Positions 55,915-64,000 of a stretch of 64,000 nucleotides of DNA are shown here, piece after piece. Below the pieces are notes generated by a model. That model worked only from the letters and a program-made list of their open reading frames with translations. It had not been told where the DNA came from and did no database searches. Source of the DNA: Methanoculleus formosensis (GTDB taxonomy: Archaea > Halobacteriota > Methanomicrobia > Methanomicrobiales > Methanoculleaceae); assembly GCF_025384765.1 (NCBI RefSeq), contig NZ_VHLL01000001.1, forward strand, positions 248,001 through 312,000, read 5' to 3'. How positions within the stretch are numbered: the stretch's first letter is position 1; every line of letters begins with the position of its first letter. The translations under genes and the position numbers were made by a program.

Positions 55915-57351
55915 ATGGTTCGGTATTCCGTACTCTACGTCGATGATGAACCAGCCCTTCTCGAAATCGGTAAGTTATTTCTCGAGCGCTCGGGTGCCCT
56001 CGCCATAGAGACTGTCTCCTCCGCCCGGGAAGCCCTGAACCTGCTCGGAGAACAGCGCTGCGATGCCGTCGTCGCCGACTACCAGATGCCGGAGATGGAC
56101 GGCATTGAACTCCTGAAGGAGGTGCGGCAGCACTTCGAGAATATCCCGTTCATCCTCTTCACCGGGCGCGGCCGTGAGGAGGTCGTCGTGGAGGCGCTCA
56201 ATTGCGGTGCGGACGGCTATATCCAGAAAGGAGGCGACCCCCACTCGCAGTTTGCCGAGCTTGAGCACCGGGTCGTGCGGGCGGTTGAGCGCCGGCGCGC
56301 CATTCTGGCGCTGCGTGACTCCGAAAAGCGCTACCGCGCTCTCTTCGAGGGGGCGAACGATCCCATATTCATCTTCGAGGAGGATCGGTTCGTTGACTGC
56401 AACGAAAAGGCCCTCGAAACCTTTCGGTGCACCCGGGAGTTTCTCATCAGGAAGACCCCCTGGGATCTCTCAAGCCCCGTTCAGCCGGACGGTGTTCCGG
56501 CGCTTGCGAGCGCTGTCGAGAAGATGCAGGCGGCGTATTCCGGGCAGCCGCAGTTCTTCGAGTGGCGGATCACCGCACCGAGCGGGAAGCGTTACGATAC
56601 GGAGATGAGTGTGAGCCGGCTGGACGTGAAAGGCCCGCGCCAGCTTCAGGCCATCGTCCGGGACGTCACCGCGCGAAAGCAGACGGAAGCCGCGTTGATA
56701 GCCGCGAACCGGAAGATGCACCTGCTCTCCGGCATCACCCGGCACGACATCCTCAACCAGCTGACCGTCCTTCAGGGCAACCTGGAGTTCATGAGAGAGC
56801 GGATAACCGATCCGGTTCTCCTTGGTTACATGGACAGGCAGCAGCAGGCCCTTGGATTCATCAGCCGCCAGATTGCGTTCACCCAGGACTACCAGGACCT
56901 CGGGGTTCGGGCCCCGGATTACCGGGGACTTCGGGAATGCGTGGCGCATGCGGCGGCGGACCTCGACGCCCGGGATCTCACGCTCGTGAGCGAAGCCGGA
57001 GAATTTGAGATTTACGCCGACCCGATGCTGGAGAAGGTATTCTATAATCTCTTCGAGAATTCGGTCAGGTATGCCGGGCCGGCTCCGGAGGTCAGGGTCG
57101 GGTGCCGACGCCGGGGGGAGAGCCTTCTCATCGTCGTCGAGGACAACGGTCCCGGGATACCGGCGCACGAGAAAGAGAGGATATTCATACGTGGTTTCGG
57201 CAGGAACACCGGCCTCGGCCTATTCCTGGTGCGGGAAATCCTCTTGACCACCGGGATCGGCATTCGGGAGACCGGAGACCCCGGACGGGGTGCGCGGTTC
57301 GAGATACTGGTCCCGCAAGGCGGCTGGCGGGTCCGGGATGCCGGCGCCTGA
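55915..57351 (+). CDS. Hybrid response regulator / PAS / histidine kinase
   Basis: 478 residues. A receiver (about 1-120) has Asp10/Asp11, phospho-acceptor Asp55 (AVVADYQMPEMDG), Thr84 in LFTGRG and Lys105 in YIQKGG. A PAS domain spans about 135-260. The kinase H-box His277 is in GITRHDILNQL, and the HATPase has N-box LFENSVRYAG, DNGPGIP and GLGLFLV. This receiver-first order is common in methanogens, where the kinase is cytoplasmic. GGAAG precedes the ATG; a TTG at 55909 is the alternative. Confidence 0.88.
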   Translation: MVRYSVLYVDDEPALLEIGKLFLERSGALAIETVSSAREALNLLGEQRCDAVVADYQMPEMDGIELLKEVRQHFENIPFILFTGRGREEVVVEALNCGADGYIQKGGDPHSQFAELEHRVVRAVERRRAILALRDSEKRYRALFEGANDPIFIFEEDRFVDCNEKALETFRCTREFLIRKTPWDLSSPVQPDGVPALASAVEKMQAAYSGQPQFFEWRITAPSGKRYDTEMSVSRLDVKGPRQLQAIVRDVTARKQTEAALIAANRKMHLLSGITRHDILNQLTVLQGNLEFMRERITDPVLLGYMDRQQQALGFISRQIAFTQDYQDLGVRAPDYRGLRECVAHAAADLDARDLTLVSEAGEFEIYADPMLEKVFYNLFENSVRYAGPAPEVRVGCRRRGESLLIVVEDNGPGIPAHEKERIFIRGFGRNTGLGLFLVREILLTTGIGIRETGDPGRGARFEILVPQGGWRVRDAGA

Positions 57352-57355
57352 ACCG

Positions 57356-57520
57356 TCACCGCCGCCGGTCCCGCTTCGCCTCGACCCACCGCTTTCTCTT
57401 CCCGCATCGCTCGCACCGCTGCTCCCACTCGATGACGTTCGAGGAGTACTGGTCGTATCCCCGCTTCCTGCCCCAGCGGTGGAGCCCGATTCTGCAGAGT
57501 ATCTCTCCGATGGCCGTCAT
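57356..57520 (-). CDS. 54-residue Cys/His protein (possible zinc finger)
   Basis: Sequence shows MTAIGEILCRIGLHRWGRKR at the start and RCERCGKRKRWVEAKRDRRR at the end. A Cys, a His and a CxxC pair spaced as C-x4-H ... C-x2-C could bind zinc, and both ends are strongly basic, suggesting a nucleic acid contact. It resembles short phage-type CxxC proteins, but I cannot name the family. AGGGA lies four bases before the ATG. Convergent with the hybrid kinase, six bases past its stop. Confidence 0.5.
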   Translation of the reverse strand: MTAIGEILCRIGLHRWGRKRGYDQYSSNVIEWEQRCERCGKRKRWVEAKRDRRR

Positions 57521-57677
57521 GGGTCCCTGCAAATAATCTTCCTCCGGACGGATGAATGTTGGCTTTTTCCTGCGGGGAATCGCGCCAATGCCCTGTTTCC
57601 TCTCGGGCCGCCCGGGAAAGGCTTTTTATCGGATACTGGTGTATCTTCTACCATCGAGAACCGTAACGGATGATCCT

Positions 57678-58475
57678 ATGGCGTTTATTTATTATGGGCA
57701 GGGAGTTTCGTCTCTTTACCGCGATTTCGTGGAACGGCTGATGTCGCAGCTCGCGCTCAGGGGCACGGAGATCACGCACCAGAACATCGGGGATGCATCT
57801 TCAAGGATGGATGTTCGGCATACCGGCGAAGAGGGGAGCATGGAGATCACGGTCGACCGCGAGAACGTCCGGGTGAGTTACACCGTCAACCGGGAGCGAA
57901 AAGAGGTCCGGAAGGGGATAGCGGGAGCCATCACCGGGGCAGGCATCGGGGGTCTCCTCGGCGGCATACTCCGGGGCGACCGGGACGTAGGCGACGTCGT
58001 CGGCGGAGCTATCGGGGGCGCGGCGGCCGGCGGGGCCTACGGGGCCTATGACGGCTACGAGTCCTCCCGCGAGGACAGGACGGCGTTTGCGGAAGTGCTC
58101 GCGGAGGCGGTCAGGGATGTCGAGGACGAACTTCAGTCGATCATCGAGGGGCAGGAAGAGGCACGCGAAGCTCTCCGCGAGCGTGGCCGGCAGAAGCGGG
58201 AGGAGGATCTCGCCCGGACGGAGGAACTCCGCGAGCTCCTGGAGGAACTCTACGGCGATCTCCTCGCCGTCCAGGAAGAGGTCGAGCTCGCGGCCGTCGA
58301 AGGGCAGGACGTCAAAAAACCCCGGACGCGGACCGACCGGGCCGAGGTCCTCTACGGGGAGGCGGAAGCGGCACTCGAAGAGGGCAACCACGTTGTCGTG
58401 AAGGCGAAGGTGAAAGCCGCCCGCGCCATGGTAGAGGGAGCGCAGGAACTCCTCGCGAGCCTCGGGGACGATTGA
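57678..58475 (+). CDS. Glycine-zipper plus coiled-coil protein, unknown function
   Basis: 265 residues. Residues 1-75 form an alpha/beta start (MAFIYYGQGVSSLYRDFVER). A glycine-zipper region follows (about 76-115: GAITGAGIGGLLGGILRGD then VVGGAIGGAAAGGAYGAY), which can insert in or bind membranes. The rest is a long charged helix (Glu/Arg rich, about 120-255), predicted coiled coil. A TATA-like TTTTTATC at 57623-57630 lies about 50 bases upstream. An earlier ATG at 57552 precedes the promoter and is rejected. Confidence 0.65.
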   Translation: MAFIYYGQGVSSLYRDFVERLMSQLALRGTEITHQNIGDASSRMDVRHTGEEGSMEITVDRENVRVSYTVNRERKEVRKGIAGAITGAGIGGLLGGILRGDRDVGDVVGGAIGGAAAGGAYGAYDGYESSREDRTAFAEVLAEAVRDVEDELQSIIEGQEEAREALRERGRQKREEDLARTEELRELLEELYGDLLAVQEEVELAAVEGQDVKKPRTRTDRAEVLYGEAEAALEEGNHVVVKAKVKAARAMVEGAQELLASLGDD

Positions 58476-58494
58476 ACCTCCCCGTCCCCCTTGC

Positions 58495-59613
58495 TCACGG
58501 TATGATCTCGCAGCTGTTGTACTTCCGGTGGGCAAAGTCCTCCATCTGTATCCCCCCCGCCTCGATGAGGCGGCGGATCTCCGGGAGCGCCGCGGAGAGC
58601 GCCGAATGGAGGTTCTCTACCGTCCCGCAGACGACCCGCCGCCCTTCCTCGGGCCAGGGGCGGGTGATGTTCGAGTAGAGGCACCGCCCGCCGCAGAAGT
58701 CGCGAATACCACACGCCGTGCAGGGGGCCCCGACGGCCGTCACCGGGAGGTGGAGGGGGTCGGCGGTCGTGATATGCCCGGCGTAGTAGTCTTTCATCCC
58801 GACCATGATCGGGCAGGGGGCGATATGCCCGTCGGTCATGATGCTGTAGTTCGCGTGGCCGCACCCGCACCGGAGCATGCTCGGCCGGGAGAGCAGCATA
58901 TCCTCTACCGGGTCGATGAAGGGGTACCACCGGAGCACCCGGCCTTCCTCGCGCATCGTCTCGACCCAGAACGCGACGAGCGACCGGATACCGGGGTTGT
59001 AACTCTCCTTCACCCACGCGGCGTAGTCGCGCAAGGAGTAGTCGTTCCAGAAGTTCGCGTCCATCTGCCAGTGGATGGCCGGGAATGAGAACCGGTCGTT
59101 CTTGGTGAGATATCGGACGGCCTCTACGATATCGGTATCCTCCGTCACGGTCATCCGGGCGATCACCTCGCCGGAGAACCCGCCTGCCACGAGGCCTCGC
59201 AGGTTCCCGGTGATCCGGCCAAACGTCCCCTCCCCGCGGTGAGCGTCGGTGAGCTCCTCGGGCCCATCGATCGAGACCAGGATCGTGTCAAACCGGTTCG
59301 CTGTTCCGGGTTCGAGGCGGTCGAGGAGGGTGCCGTTCGTGTGGAGGATCAGCGCCGAGACCGGGGCGTCGCGGGCGATCTCGCGGACGCGGTCGACGGC
59401 GAGGAGAGGTTCTCCCCCGTAGAAGGTCAGCACGGCGTCGGGATCCTTTGCGAGGAACCGGTAGAGGTCGGCGAGATCGATATCGAGGTCGACCGCGAGG
59501 TCTTCGTCGATGACGATATCGGGCTGTTCCGGCGGTTCCACGGTGAACGCCTTCCCCCGGCAGTAGGTGCAGCAGAGGTTGCAGTTATCGGTCAGGATGA
59601 GATGGTAGTACAC
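58495..59613 (-). CDS. Radical SAM / SPASM-domain enzyme, putative peptide-modifying type
   Basis: 372 residues from a GTG start (GTG-Tyr-Tyr-His). The radical SAM motif is Cys11-x3-Cys15-x2-Cys18 (CNLCCTYC), followed by TFYGGEPLLAVD and VSIDGPEELTDAHRG. A SPASM-type C-terminus carries auxiliary-cluster cysteines: CGCGHANYSIMTDGHIAPCP and CTACGIRDFCGGRC. It looks like the archaeal radical SAM groups that are annotated as putative peptide-modifying enzymes; I recall such groups in Methanomicrobiales but cannot verify the subfamily. No precursor peptide is visible beside it. The cupin gene is divergent, 102 bases away. Confidence 0.85.
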   Translation of the reverse strand: MYYHLILTDNCNLCCTYCRGKAFTVEPPEQPDIVIDEDLAVDLDIDLADLYRFLAKDPDAVLTFYGGEPLLAVDRVREIARDAPVSALILHTNGTLLDRLEPGTANRFDTILVSIDGPEELTDAHRGEGTFGRITGNLRGLVAGGFSGEVIARMTVTEDTDIVEAVRYLTKNDRFSFPAIHWQMDANFWNDYSLRDYAAWVKESYNPGIRSLVAFWVETMREEGRVLRWYPFIDPVEDMLLSRPSMLRCGCGHANYSIMTDGHIAPCPIMVGMKDYYAGHITTADPLHLPVTAVGAPCTACGIRDFCGGRCLYSNITRPWPEEGRRVVCGTVENLHSALSAALPEIRRLIEAGGIQMEDFAHRKYNSCEIIP

Positions 59614-59715
59614 GGAAGGTCTTGTAATATTTGGGCCGTCGGGCGAAAAAAATGTGGGGATGTGGGGCCTCCCCGGGCCGCAAAACAGAATACCCTCCAG
59701 GGGGAACAGACCTCT

Positions 59716-60048
59716 ATGCCTGAAGCAAAGGAGAACCTCGCTGAACAGGTCATCGATCCCCGCGACCTTGTCGCCTACCAGGCAGGCTCGATCGTCAGCC
59801 GGATGCTCGTCTACACGAAGGCCGGGACCATCACGGTCTTCGCCTTCGACGAGAACGAAGGCCTCTCGGAGCACACCGCGCCCTACGACGCCGTCCTCCA
59901 GGTCCTCGACGGGGAGGCTCTCATCACCATCGCGGACAGGGAGTATCCGATGAAGACGGGCGACCTGATCATCATGCCGGCGAAGATCCCCCACGCCGTC
60001 CACGCCGTCACGCGGTTCAAGATGATGCTGACGATGATCCACGCCTGA
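59716..60048 (+). CDS. Single-domain cupin protein
   Basis: 110 residues. The cupin core is SEHTAPYDAVLQVLDGEALITIAD (first motif, with His and Glu/Asp positions) and IIMPAKIPHAVHAV (second motif with His), a small beta-barrel that binds a metal or small ligand. It is divergent from the radical SAM gene and probably shares its control region. The frame extends far upstream, but only as a shadow; MPEAKENLAEQ is the natural start. Substrate unknown. Confidence 0.85.
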   Translation: MPEAKENLAEQVIDPRDLVAYQAGSIVSRMLVYTKAGTITVFAFDENEGLSEHTAPYDAVLQVLDGEALITIADREYPMKTGDLIIMPAKIPHAVHAVTRFKMMLTMIHA

Positions 60049-60076
60049 TCGTGCTGCCGCAGGCCGCCACCTGCAG

Positions 60077-60086
60077 ATTTTTATAG
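60077..60086 (+). promoter_or_regulatory. TATA box for the GH15 gene
   Basis: ATTTTTATAG about 27 bases before the ATG at 60108: classic leaderless spacing. Confidence 0.55.
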
Positions 60087-60107
60087 ATTGGCGTCCGGTC
60101 TCCCCCC

Positions 60108-62033
60108 ATGCGCACTCCAGACGACCCTCGCCCGCCAGGAGATCCGGCCCCTGCCGGCTACCTGCCTATCTCGGGCTACGGGTTCATCGGCAACCTCCGG
60201 ACGGCGGCGCTCGTCGGTCGGAACGGCTCGATCGACTGGTGCTGCTTCCCGTATCTTGACAGCCCGAGCGTCTTTGCCGCTATCCTCGATGCCGGGCAGG
60301 GCGGGCGCTTCTCGGTCTCGGTCGCGGACGGCGGGTCCGGCGACCAGGACTACATCGAGGATACGAACGTCCTCGTCACCCGGTTCGCAACAGACTCGGG
60401 GAGGCTTGCGGTGACCGACCTGATGCCCCTCTCCGGGGAGATCGCCGGTCGCGGGGGGTCGCATGCGCCGCCGGTGATCGTCCGTATGCTCGACTGCGAG
60501 GAGGGTACCGTAGAGGTGGCGGTCGAGTGGTCGCCGCGGTTCGACTACGCCCGGACCCGAACGCAGATAGAAGAGGTTCCGGGCGGGTGGCTTGCCACCG
60601 GCGGCGGTGAGGCTCTCTTTCTCTGCGGTCCTGAGAGCGCCGCGATCGACGAAGCCGGACGGGATGCCGTTCTTCGCGCCCGGTTTACGATGCGGGAGGG
60701 CGAGCGGAGAGTTCTTCAGACCCACTGGGGTATCGAGGACATGACCTGCGACCCCGCCCGCGCCGAGGCGGCGTTCGACGAGACGATCCGGGTCTGGCGG
60801 ACATGGGCGCACTACGAGGACCTGGCGCAGACACCACGGTGGGCCGGTGAGTGGCTCCCTTACGTCACCCGGGCCGAGCTGACCCTGAAACTCCTGACCA
60901 TGGCCGATTCGGGGGCGATCGCCGCTGCTCCCACAACGTCTCTCCCCGAAGAGATCGGCGGGGTCCGGAACTGGGACTACCGCTACGCATGGGTCCGCGA
61001 CGCCTCGATGACGGCCCAGGCCCTGGTCTCCCTCGGCCATCCCAGGGAAGCGATCGAGTTCCTTCAGTGGATGGAGCGGACGGCCGAGGCGCACTCGGGA
61101 GCACGTCAGCCGCAGGTGCTCTTCGGGCTGCACGATCCAACTGCCGATCCCGAAGAGATTGAACTCGAACACCTGGAGGGCTACCGGGGCTCACGCCCGG
61201 TCAGGATAGGAAACGCCGCCGCCCGCCAGTTACAGCTCGAGACCTTCGGGGAACTTGTCTCGACCGGCTACGAGCTCGCCCGCCGGGGCGTGAACCTGGG
61301 TCCCGAGGCCCTCCGGTTCCTCTCCGCCGTCGCCGATTACGCCTGCAGGAGGTGGAAGGAGCCCGACCAGGGGATCTGGGAGATCCGGGGCCCACCGCAG
61401 CACTTCGTCTACTCGAAGGTGATGGTCTGGGTCGCTCTCGACCGGGCGATCTACCTCGCGGAGCACCACGGCCTCGCGGGAGGCGTCGACTGGTGGAAGA
61501 GGACCCGGGCGACCATCCGGGAACGGGTGCTCGCCGAGGGGTATGACGAGGAAGTGGGCTCGTTCGTCCAGGCGTTCGGGTCGAAGGCGCTTGATGCGTC
61601 CAATCTCCGCATCCCGCTCGTTGAGTTTCTCCCCTTCGACGACGAGCGCGTGCAGGGGACGATCGATGCGACGATCGAGCACCTGACGAAGAACGGGCTC
61701 GTCTATCGTTACCTCACCGACGACGGCCTCCCCGGTGGGGAGGGAGCCTTCGGCCTCTGCACCTTCTGGCTGGTGGACGTGCTGGCCCTCTCGGGGAGGG
61801 TGGAGGAGGCGAAGGAGATCTTTACCGGGATTGTCGCCCGGATGAACAGCGTGGGTCTCCTGCCGGAAGAGTTCGATCCCGGGACCGGCGAGTACCTCGG
61901 CAACTTCCCCCAGGCCTACACCCATATCGGCCTCGTCAACAGTGCCCTGTACCTCGCGCACGCGGAAGGGCGGTGGGTCCCGGAGCACGCGCCGGCAGGC
62001 ATCCCCCGGGAAGGACTGCGGCGACGCGGGTAG
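60108..62033 (+). CDS. Glycoside hydrolase family 15 protein (glucoamylase/trehalase-like)
   Basis: 641 residues. The N-terminal beta domain (YLPISGYGFIGNLRTAALVG; GSIDWCCFPYLDSPSVFAAILD) is typical of the cytoplasmic archaeal GH15 group. The (alpha/alpha)6 barrel follows from about residue 250, with NWDYRYAWVRDASMT near 285 and DQGIWEIRGPPQHFVYSKVM near 425, which carries a probable catalytic Glu. It cleaves alpha-glucosidic bonds of maltodextrins or trehalose; no signal peptide, so it acts inside the cell, probably on storage glycogen. Confidence 0.9.
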   Translation: MRTPDDPRPPGDPAPAGYLPISGYGFIGNLRTAALVGRNGSIDWCCFPYLDSPSVFAAILDAGQGGRFSVSVADGGSGDQDYIEDTNVLVTRFATDSGRLAVTDLMPLSGEIAGRGGSHAPPVIVRMLDCEEGTVEVAVEWSPRFDYARTRTQIEEVPGGWLATGGGEALFLCGPESAAIDEAGRDAVLRARFTMREGERRVLQTHWGIEDMTCDPARAEAAFDETIRVWRTWAHYEDLAQTPRWAGEWLPYVTRAELTLKLLTMADSGAIAAAPTTSLPEEIGGVRNWDYRYAWVRDASMTAQALVSLGHPREAIEFLQWMERTAEAHSGARQPQVLFGLHDPTADPEEIELEHLEGYRGSRPVRIGNAAARQLQLETFGELVSTGYELARRGVNLGPEALRFLSAVADYACRRWKEPDQGIWEIRGPPQHFVYSKVMVWVALDRAIYLAEHHGLAGGVDWWKRTRATIRERVLAEGYDEEVGSFVQAFGSKALDASNLRIPLVEFLPFDDERVQGTIDATIEHLTKNGLVYRYLTDDGLPGGEGAFGLCTFWLVDVLALSGRVEEAKEIFTGIVARMNSVGLLPEEFDPGTGEYLGNFPQAYTHIGLVNSALYLAHAEGRWVPEHAPAGIPREGLRRRG

Positions 62034-62059
62034 CGATCACTGAAGGCACCGGATGAGCG

Positions 62060-64000
62060 ATGACGGATCTCTCCCTCACCCCCGACAGGTCGCGGACGAC
62101 GCCATGGCACGCCATCCCGGCGGACGACGTAGCCGGGCAGCTCGGCTCGCCGGAGGAAGGGCTCTCCGATGCCGAGGTCGCCCGTCGCCGGGAGATCTTC
62201 GGGGAGAACGCCCTCCCGGAGAAGCGTCCTCCAACGGTGATTGAAGTCTTCCTCCGGCAGTTCATGAGCCCGCTCATCTACGTCCTCCTTGCAGCCGGGA
62301 TCATCTCGCTCCTCTTCGCCGACTTCACCGACGCCGCCTTCATCTTCGTGGTCATCCTGATCAACGCCGTCATCGGGACGTTCCAGGAGGTGAAGGCGGA
62401 GAGGAGCGCGACGGCCCTGCAGCAGATGCTCAAGATCTACGCACGGGTGATACGGGGAGGCCGCGAGGCGACCATCCCGGCGGAAGACCTGGTCCCCGGA
62501 GACCGTGTCGCCCTGGAGTCGGGCGACCGGGTCCCCGCCGACATCCGCATCCTCACGACACGGTCCCTCGCCGTCGACGAATCGCTCCTGACCGGCGAGT
62601 CCCACGCGGTCAGGAAGGACCCCGAGCCCGTGGATGCAAACCTCCCCCCCAGCGACCGCCTGGGTATGCTCTATGCCGGCAGCACCGTCATGACCGGCCG
62701 CGGCACCGGGATCGTGGTCGCGACGGGCCAGCATACCGAGATCGGGCAGATCGCCGAGACGGTCACGACGTCTGAGACGGGCAAACCCCCGCTCGTCCTC
62801 CGCATGGAGGATTTCTCCCGGAAGATCAGCATCGCCGTCCTTGCCGCCACAGGACTGCTTGCTATCATCGTCCTCGGCCAGGGGGTCCCTCCCCTTGAGG
62901 TCTTCTTCCTCGCCGTCGCCCTTGCCGTCTCGGCGATCCCCGAGGGCCTGCCGGTCGCCCTGACCGTCGCGCTCTCGATCGCGACCTCGCGGATGGCGGG
63001 GCGCAACGTCATCGTCCGGTTCCTCGCCGCCGTGGAGAGTCTCGGGAGCTGCACGCTGATCGCGAGCGACAAGACCGGCACCCTCACCGTGAACCAGCAG
63101 ACCGCCCGGGTGGTTCTTCTGCCCACGGGGGAGGAGATCTCCGTCACGGGTGCCGGGTATGCGGGCGAGGGGGAGATCCTCGACGGGGCGGGTGACCCGG
63201 TGGCCGGCTCCGTCCGTGACCGGGTAGAGAGCCTGGCCCGGGCTGCCACGATCAGCAACGAGGCCGGCCTGGAACGGACCGATGCAGGGGACTGGACACA
63301 CCGGGGCGACGCGATCGACGTGGCGTTCCTCGCGCTCACCTACAAGATGGGGCTTGACCCCGCCGGCATCCGCCAGAGCATGCCTTCTGTTGCCGAGATC
63401 CCCTTCGAGTCCGAGCGCCGGTATGCCGCCGTCTGGTACCGGGACGGCGAGGAGGTGCGGGTGGCGGTCAAGGGCGCCGTCGAGACGGTCCTCCCGTTCT
63501 GCCTGACCATGACCGCGGGAGACGGGAGGGGGGAGCCCCTCGACCCGGACCGGGTGCAGGAGGAGCACGATACCCTCACCTCCCGGGGCTATCGGGTGCT
63601 TGCCGTGGCCGGCGGTCGTGCGGAAGGGCCGGTCTCCGTGGATAATCCGGAGATGCCGCCCCTCGAACTCCTCGGCCTGGTCGGGTTCATGGACCCGATC
63701 CGGCCCGACGTGCCCGATGCCGTGCGGCGGTGCCGCCGTGCCGGGGTCGACGTGGTGATGGTGACCGGAGATCACCCCGCAACGGCCCTTGCCATCGCCC
63801 GGGAGCTTGAGATCACGGACTCCCCCGACCGGGTCGTCACCGGCGCGGAACTGGGGGACCCGGAGGTCTCGACCTACTCCGAGTTCGTCAGCCGTGTGCA
63901 AGGCACCCGGGTCTTTGCCCGGGTGACGCCGTTGCAGAAACTCCGGATCGTCGAGGCGTACCGGGAGAGCGGGGCCTTCGTTGCGGTCACCGGGGACGGG
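62060..64000 (+). CDS. P-type cation-transporting ATPase, type II (3' end outside window)
   Basis: 647 codons visible and open to the window end. An N-terminal cation-ATPase domain (LSDAEVARRREIFGENALP) precedes membrane helices 1-2, the actuator TGES (DESLLTGES), helices 3-4 with AIPEGLP (the type II ion-site motif of the SERCA/PMR1/Na-K group), the phosphorylation loop SDKTGTLT, the nucleotide-binding KGAVE, and MVTGDHPATA. The last four helices and TGDGxND are mostly cut off; TGDG is the last residues seen. Ion (Ca, Na or H) cannot be decided. It starts 26 bases after the GH15 stop. Confidence 0.92.
   Translation, partial: MTDLSLTPDRSRTTPWHAIPADDVAGQLGSPEEGLSDAEVARRREIFGENALPEKRPPTVIEVFLRQFMSPLIYVLLAAGIISLLFADFTDAAFIFVVILINAVIGTFQEVKAERSATALQQMLKIYARVIRGGREATIPAEDLVPGDRVALESGDRVPADIRILTTRSLAVDESLLTGESHAVRKDPEPVDANLPPSDRLGMLYAGSTVMTGRGTGIVVATGQHTEIGQIAETVTTSETGKPPLVLRMEDFSRKISIAVLAATGLLAIIVLGQGVPPLEVFFLAVALAVSAIPEGLPVALTVALSIATSRMAGRNVIVRFLAAVESLGSCTLIASDKTGTLTVNQQTARVVLLPTGEEISVTGAGYAGEGEILDGAGDPVAGSVRDRVESLARAATISNEAGLERTDAGDWTHRGDAIDVAFLALTYKMGLDPAGIRQSMPSVAEIPFESERRYAAVWYRDGEEVRVAVKGAVETVLPFCLTMTAGDGRGEPLDPDRVQEEHDTLTSRGYRVLAVAGGRAEGPVSVDNPEMPPLELLGLVGFMDPIRPDVPDAVRRCRRAGVDVVMVTGDHPATALAIARELEITDSPDRVVTGAELGDPEVSTYSEFVSRVQGTRVFARVTPLQKLRIVEAYRESGAFVAVTGDG

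Noticed and set aside
59626-59634. TATA box (minus-strand AAATATTAC) for the radical SAM gene
   Set aside because: It is only about 15 bases upstream of the only usable start codon, too close for the expected 25-base spacing, so I do not call it.

Overview
The window is a high-GC stretch of an archaeal chromosome. It carries an A-type ATP synthase, an RNA polymerase with split B and A subunits, L30e, an archaeal NusA, tRNA genes without encoded CCA, TATA-box promoters, and an FrhB-type (coenzyme F420) protein fused operonically to a three-part glutamate synthase. Together these point to a methanogen of the order Methanomicrobiales, and the protein sequences look most like Methanoculleus. That assignment comes from recognition, not from a search.

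Layout. 1-1530: end of a PmbA/TldD-type gene and a BofA-like membrane protein. 1800-7178: a divergon, with two RecA/KaiC-like ATPases to the left and a secretion/pilus ATPase plus a double TadC/GspF membrane protein to the right. 7293-7965: a 50-residue zinc ribbon and an unrecognised protein. 7963-17524: the ATP synthase operon H-I-K-E-C-F-A-B-D with phosphoglycerate kinase as a tenth gene. 17525-18053: AT-rich non-coding DNA. 18054-21942: DUF89 protein, tRNA-Pro(GGG), a MinD-like ATPase with a translationally coupled membrane coiled-coil protein, a roadblock/response-regulator pair, and a PsiE-family protein. 22083-30534: tRNA-Lys(UUU) and the operon rpoH-rpoB''-rpoB'-rpoA'-rpoA''-L30e-nusA, ending at a T-run terminator.

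30739-33380: an acidic surface protein and a DUF1786 protein. 33469-37427: an anaerobic ribonucleotide reductase (nrdD) split by a 478-residue LAGLIDADG intein, led by its NrdH-like glutaredoxin. 37599-39508: thpR and cca, overlapping. 39531-41688: a PAS histidine kinase and a small membrane protein. 41719-47493: the nitrogen-assimilation block, a four-gene glutamate synthase/FrhB operon divergent from glutamine synthetase. 47494-48513: a decayed island with a DUF1016 nuclease remnant between two copies of a GCG-rich repeat.

48514-50734: Mrp/NBP35 with a small coupled gene, then RNase HI and TrmO. 50885-51589: a phosphoribosyltransferase. 51629-54178: four intact PEBP (YbhB/YbcL) genes and one truncated copy, with the order A-B-C-deltaB'-C', which reads as a tandem duplication of the B-C block. 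54217-58475: a CBS protein, a flavin reductase, a response-regulator/PAS/kinase hybrid, a tiny Cys-pair protein and a glycine-zipper coiled-coil protein. 58495-60048: a radical SAM/SPASM enzyme divergent from a cupin. 60108-64000: a GH15 glucoamylase-like enzyme and a P-type cation ATPase cut by the window end.

Most genes are housekeeping: energy conversion, transcription, tRNA maturation, nitrogen assimilation and dNTP synthesis. The points that stand out are the nrdD intein placed exactly before a probable active-site cysteine, the FrhB-coupled glutamate synthase, the PEBP block duplication, the orphan radical SAM enzyme, and a family of decayed repeats linking the DUF1016 remnant with two other sites.
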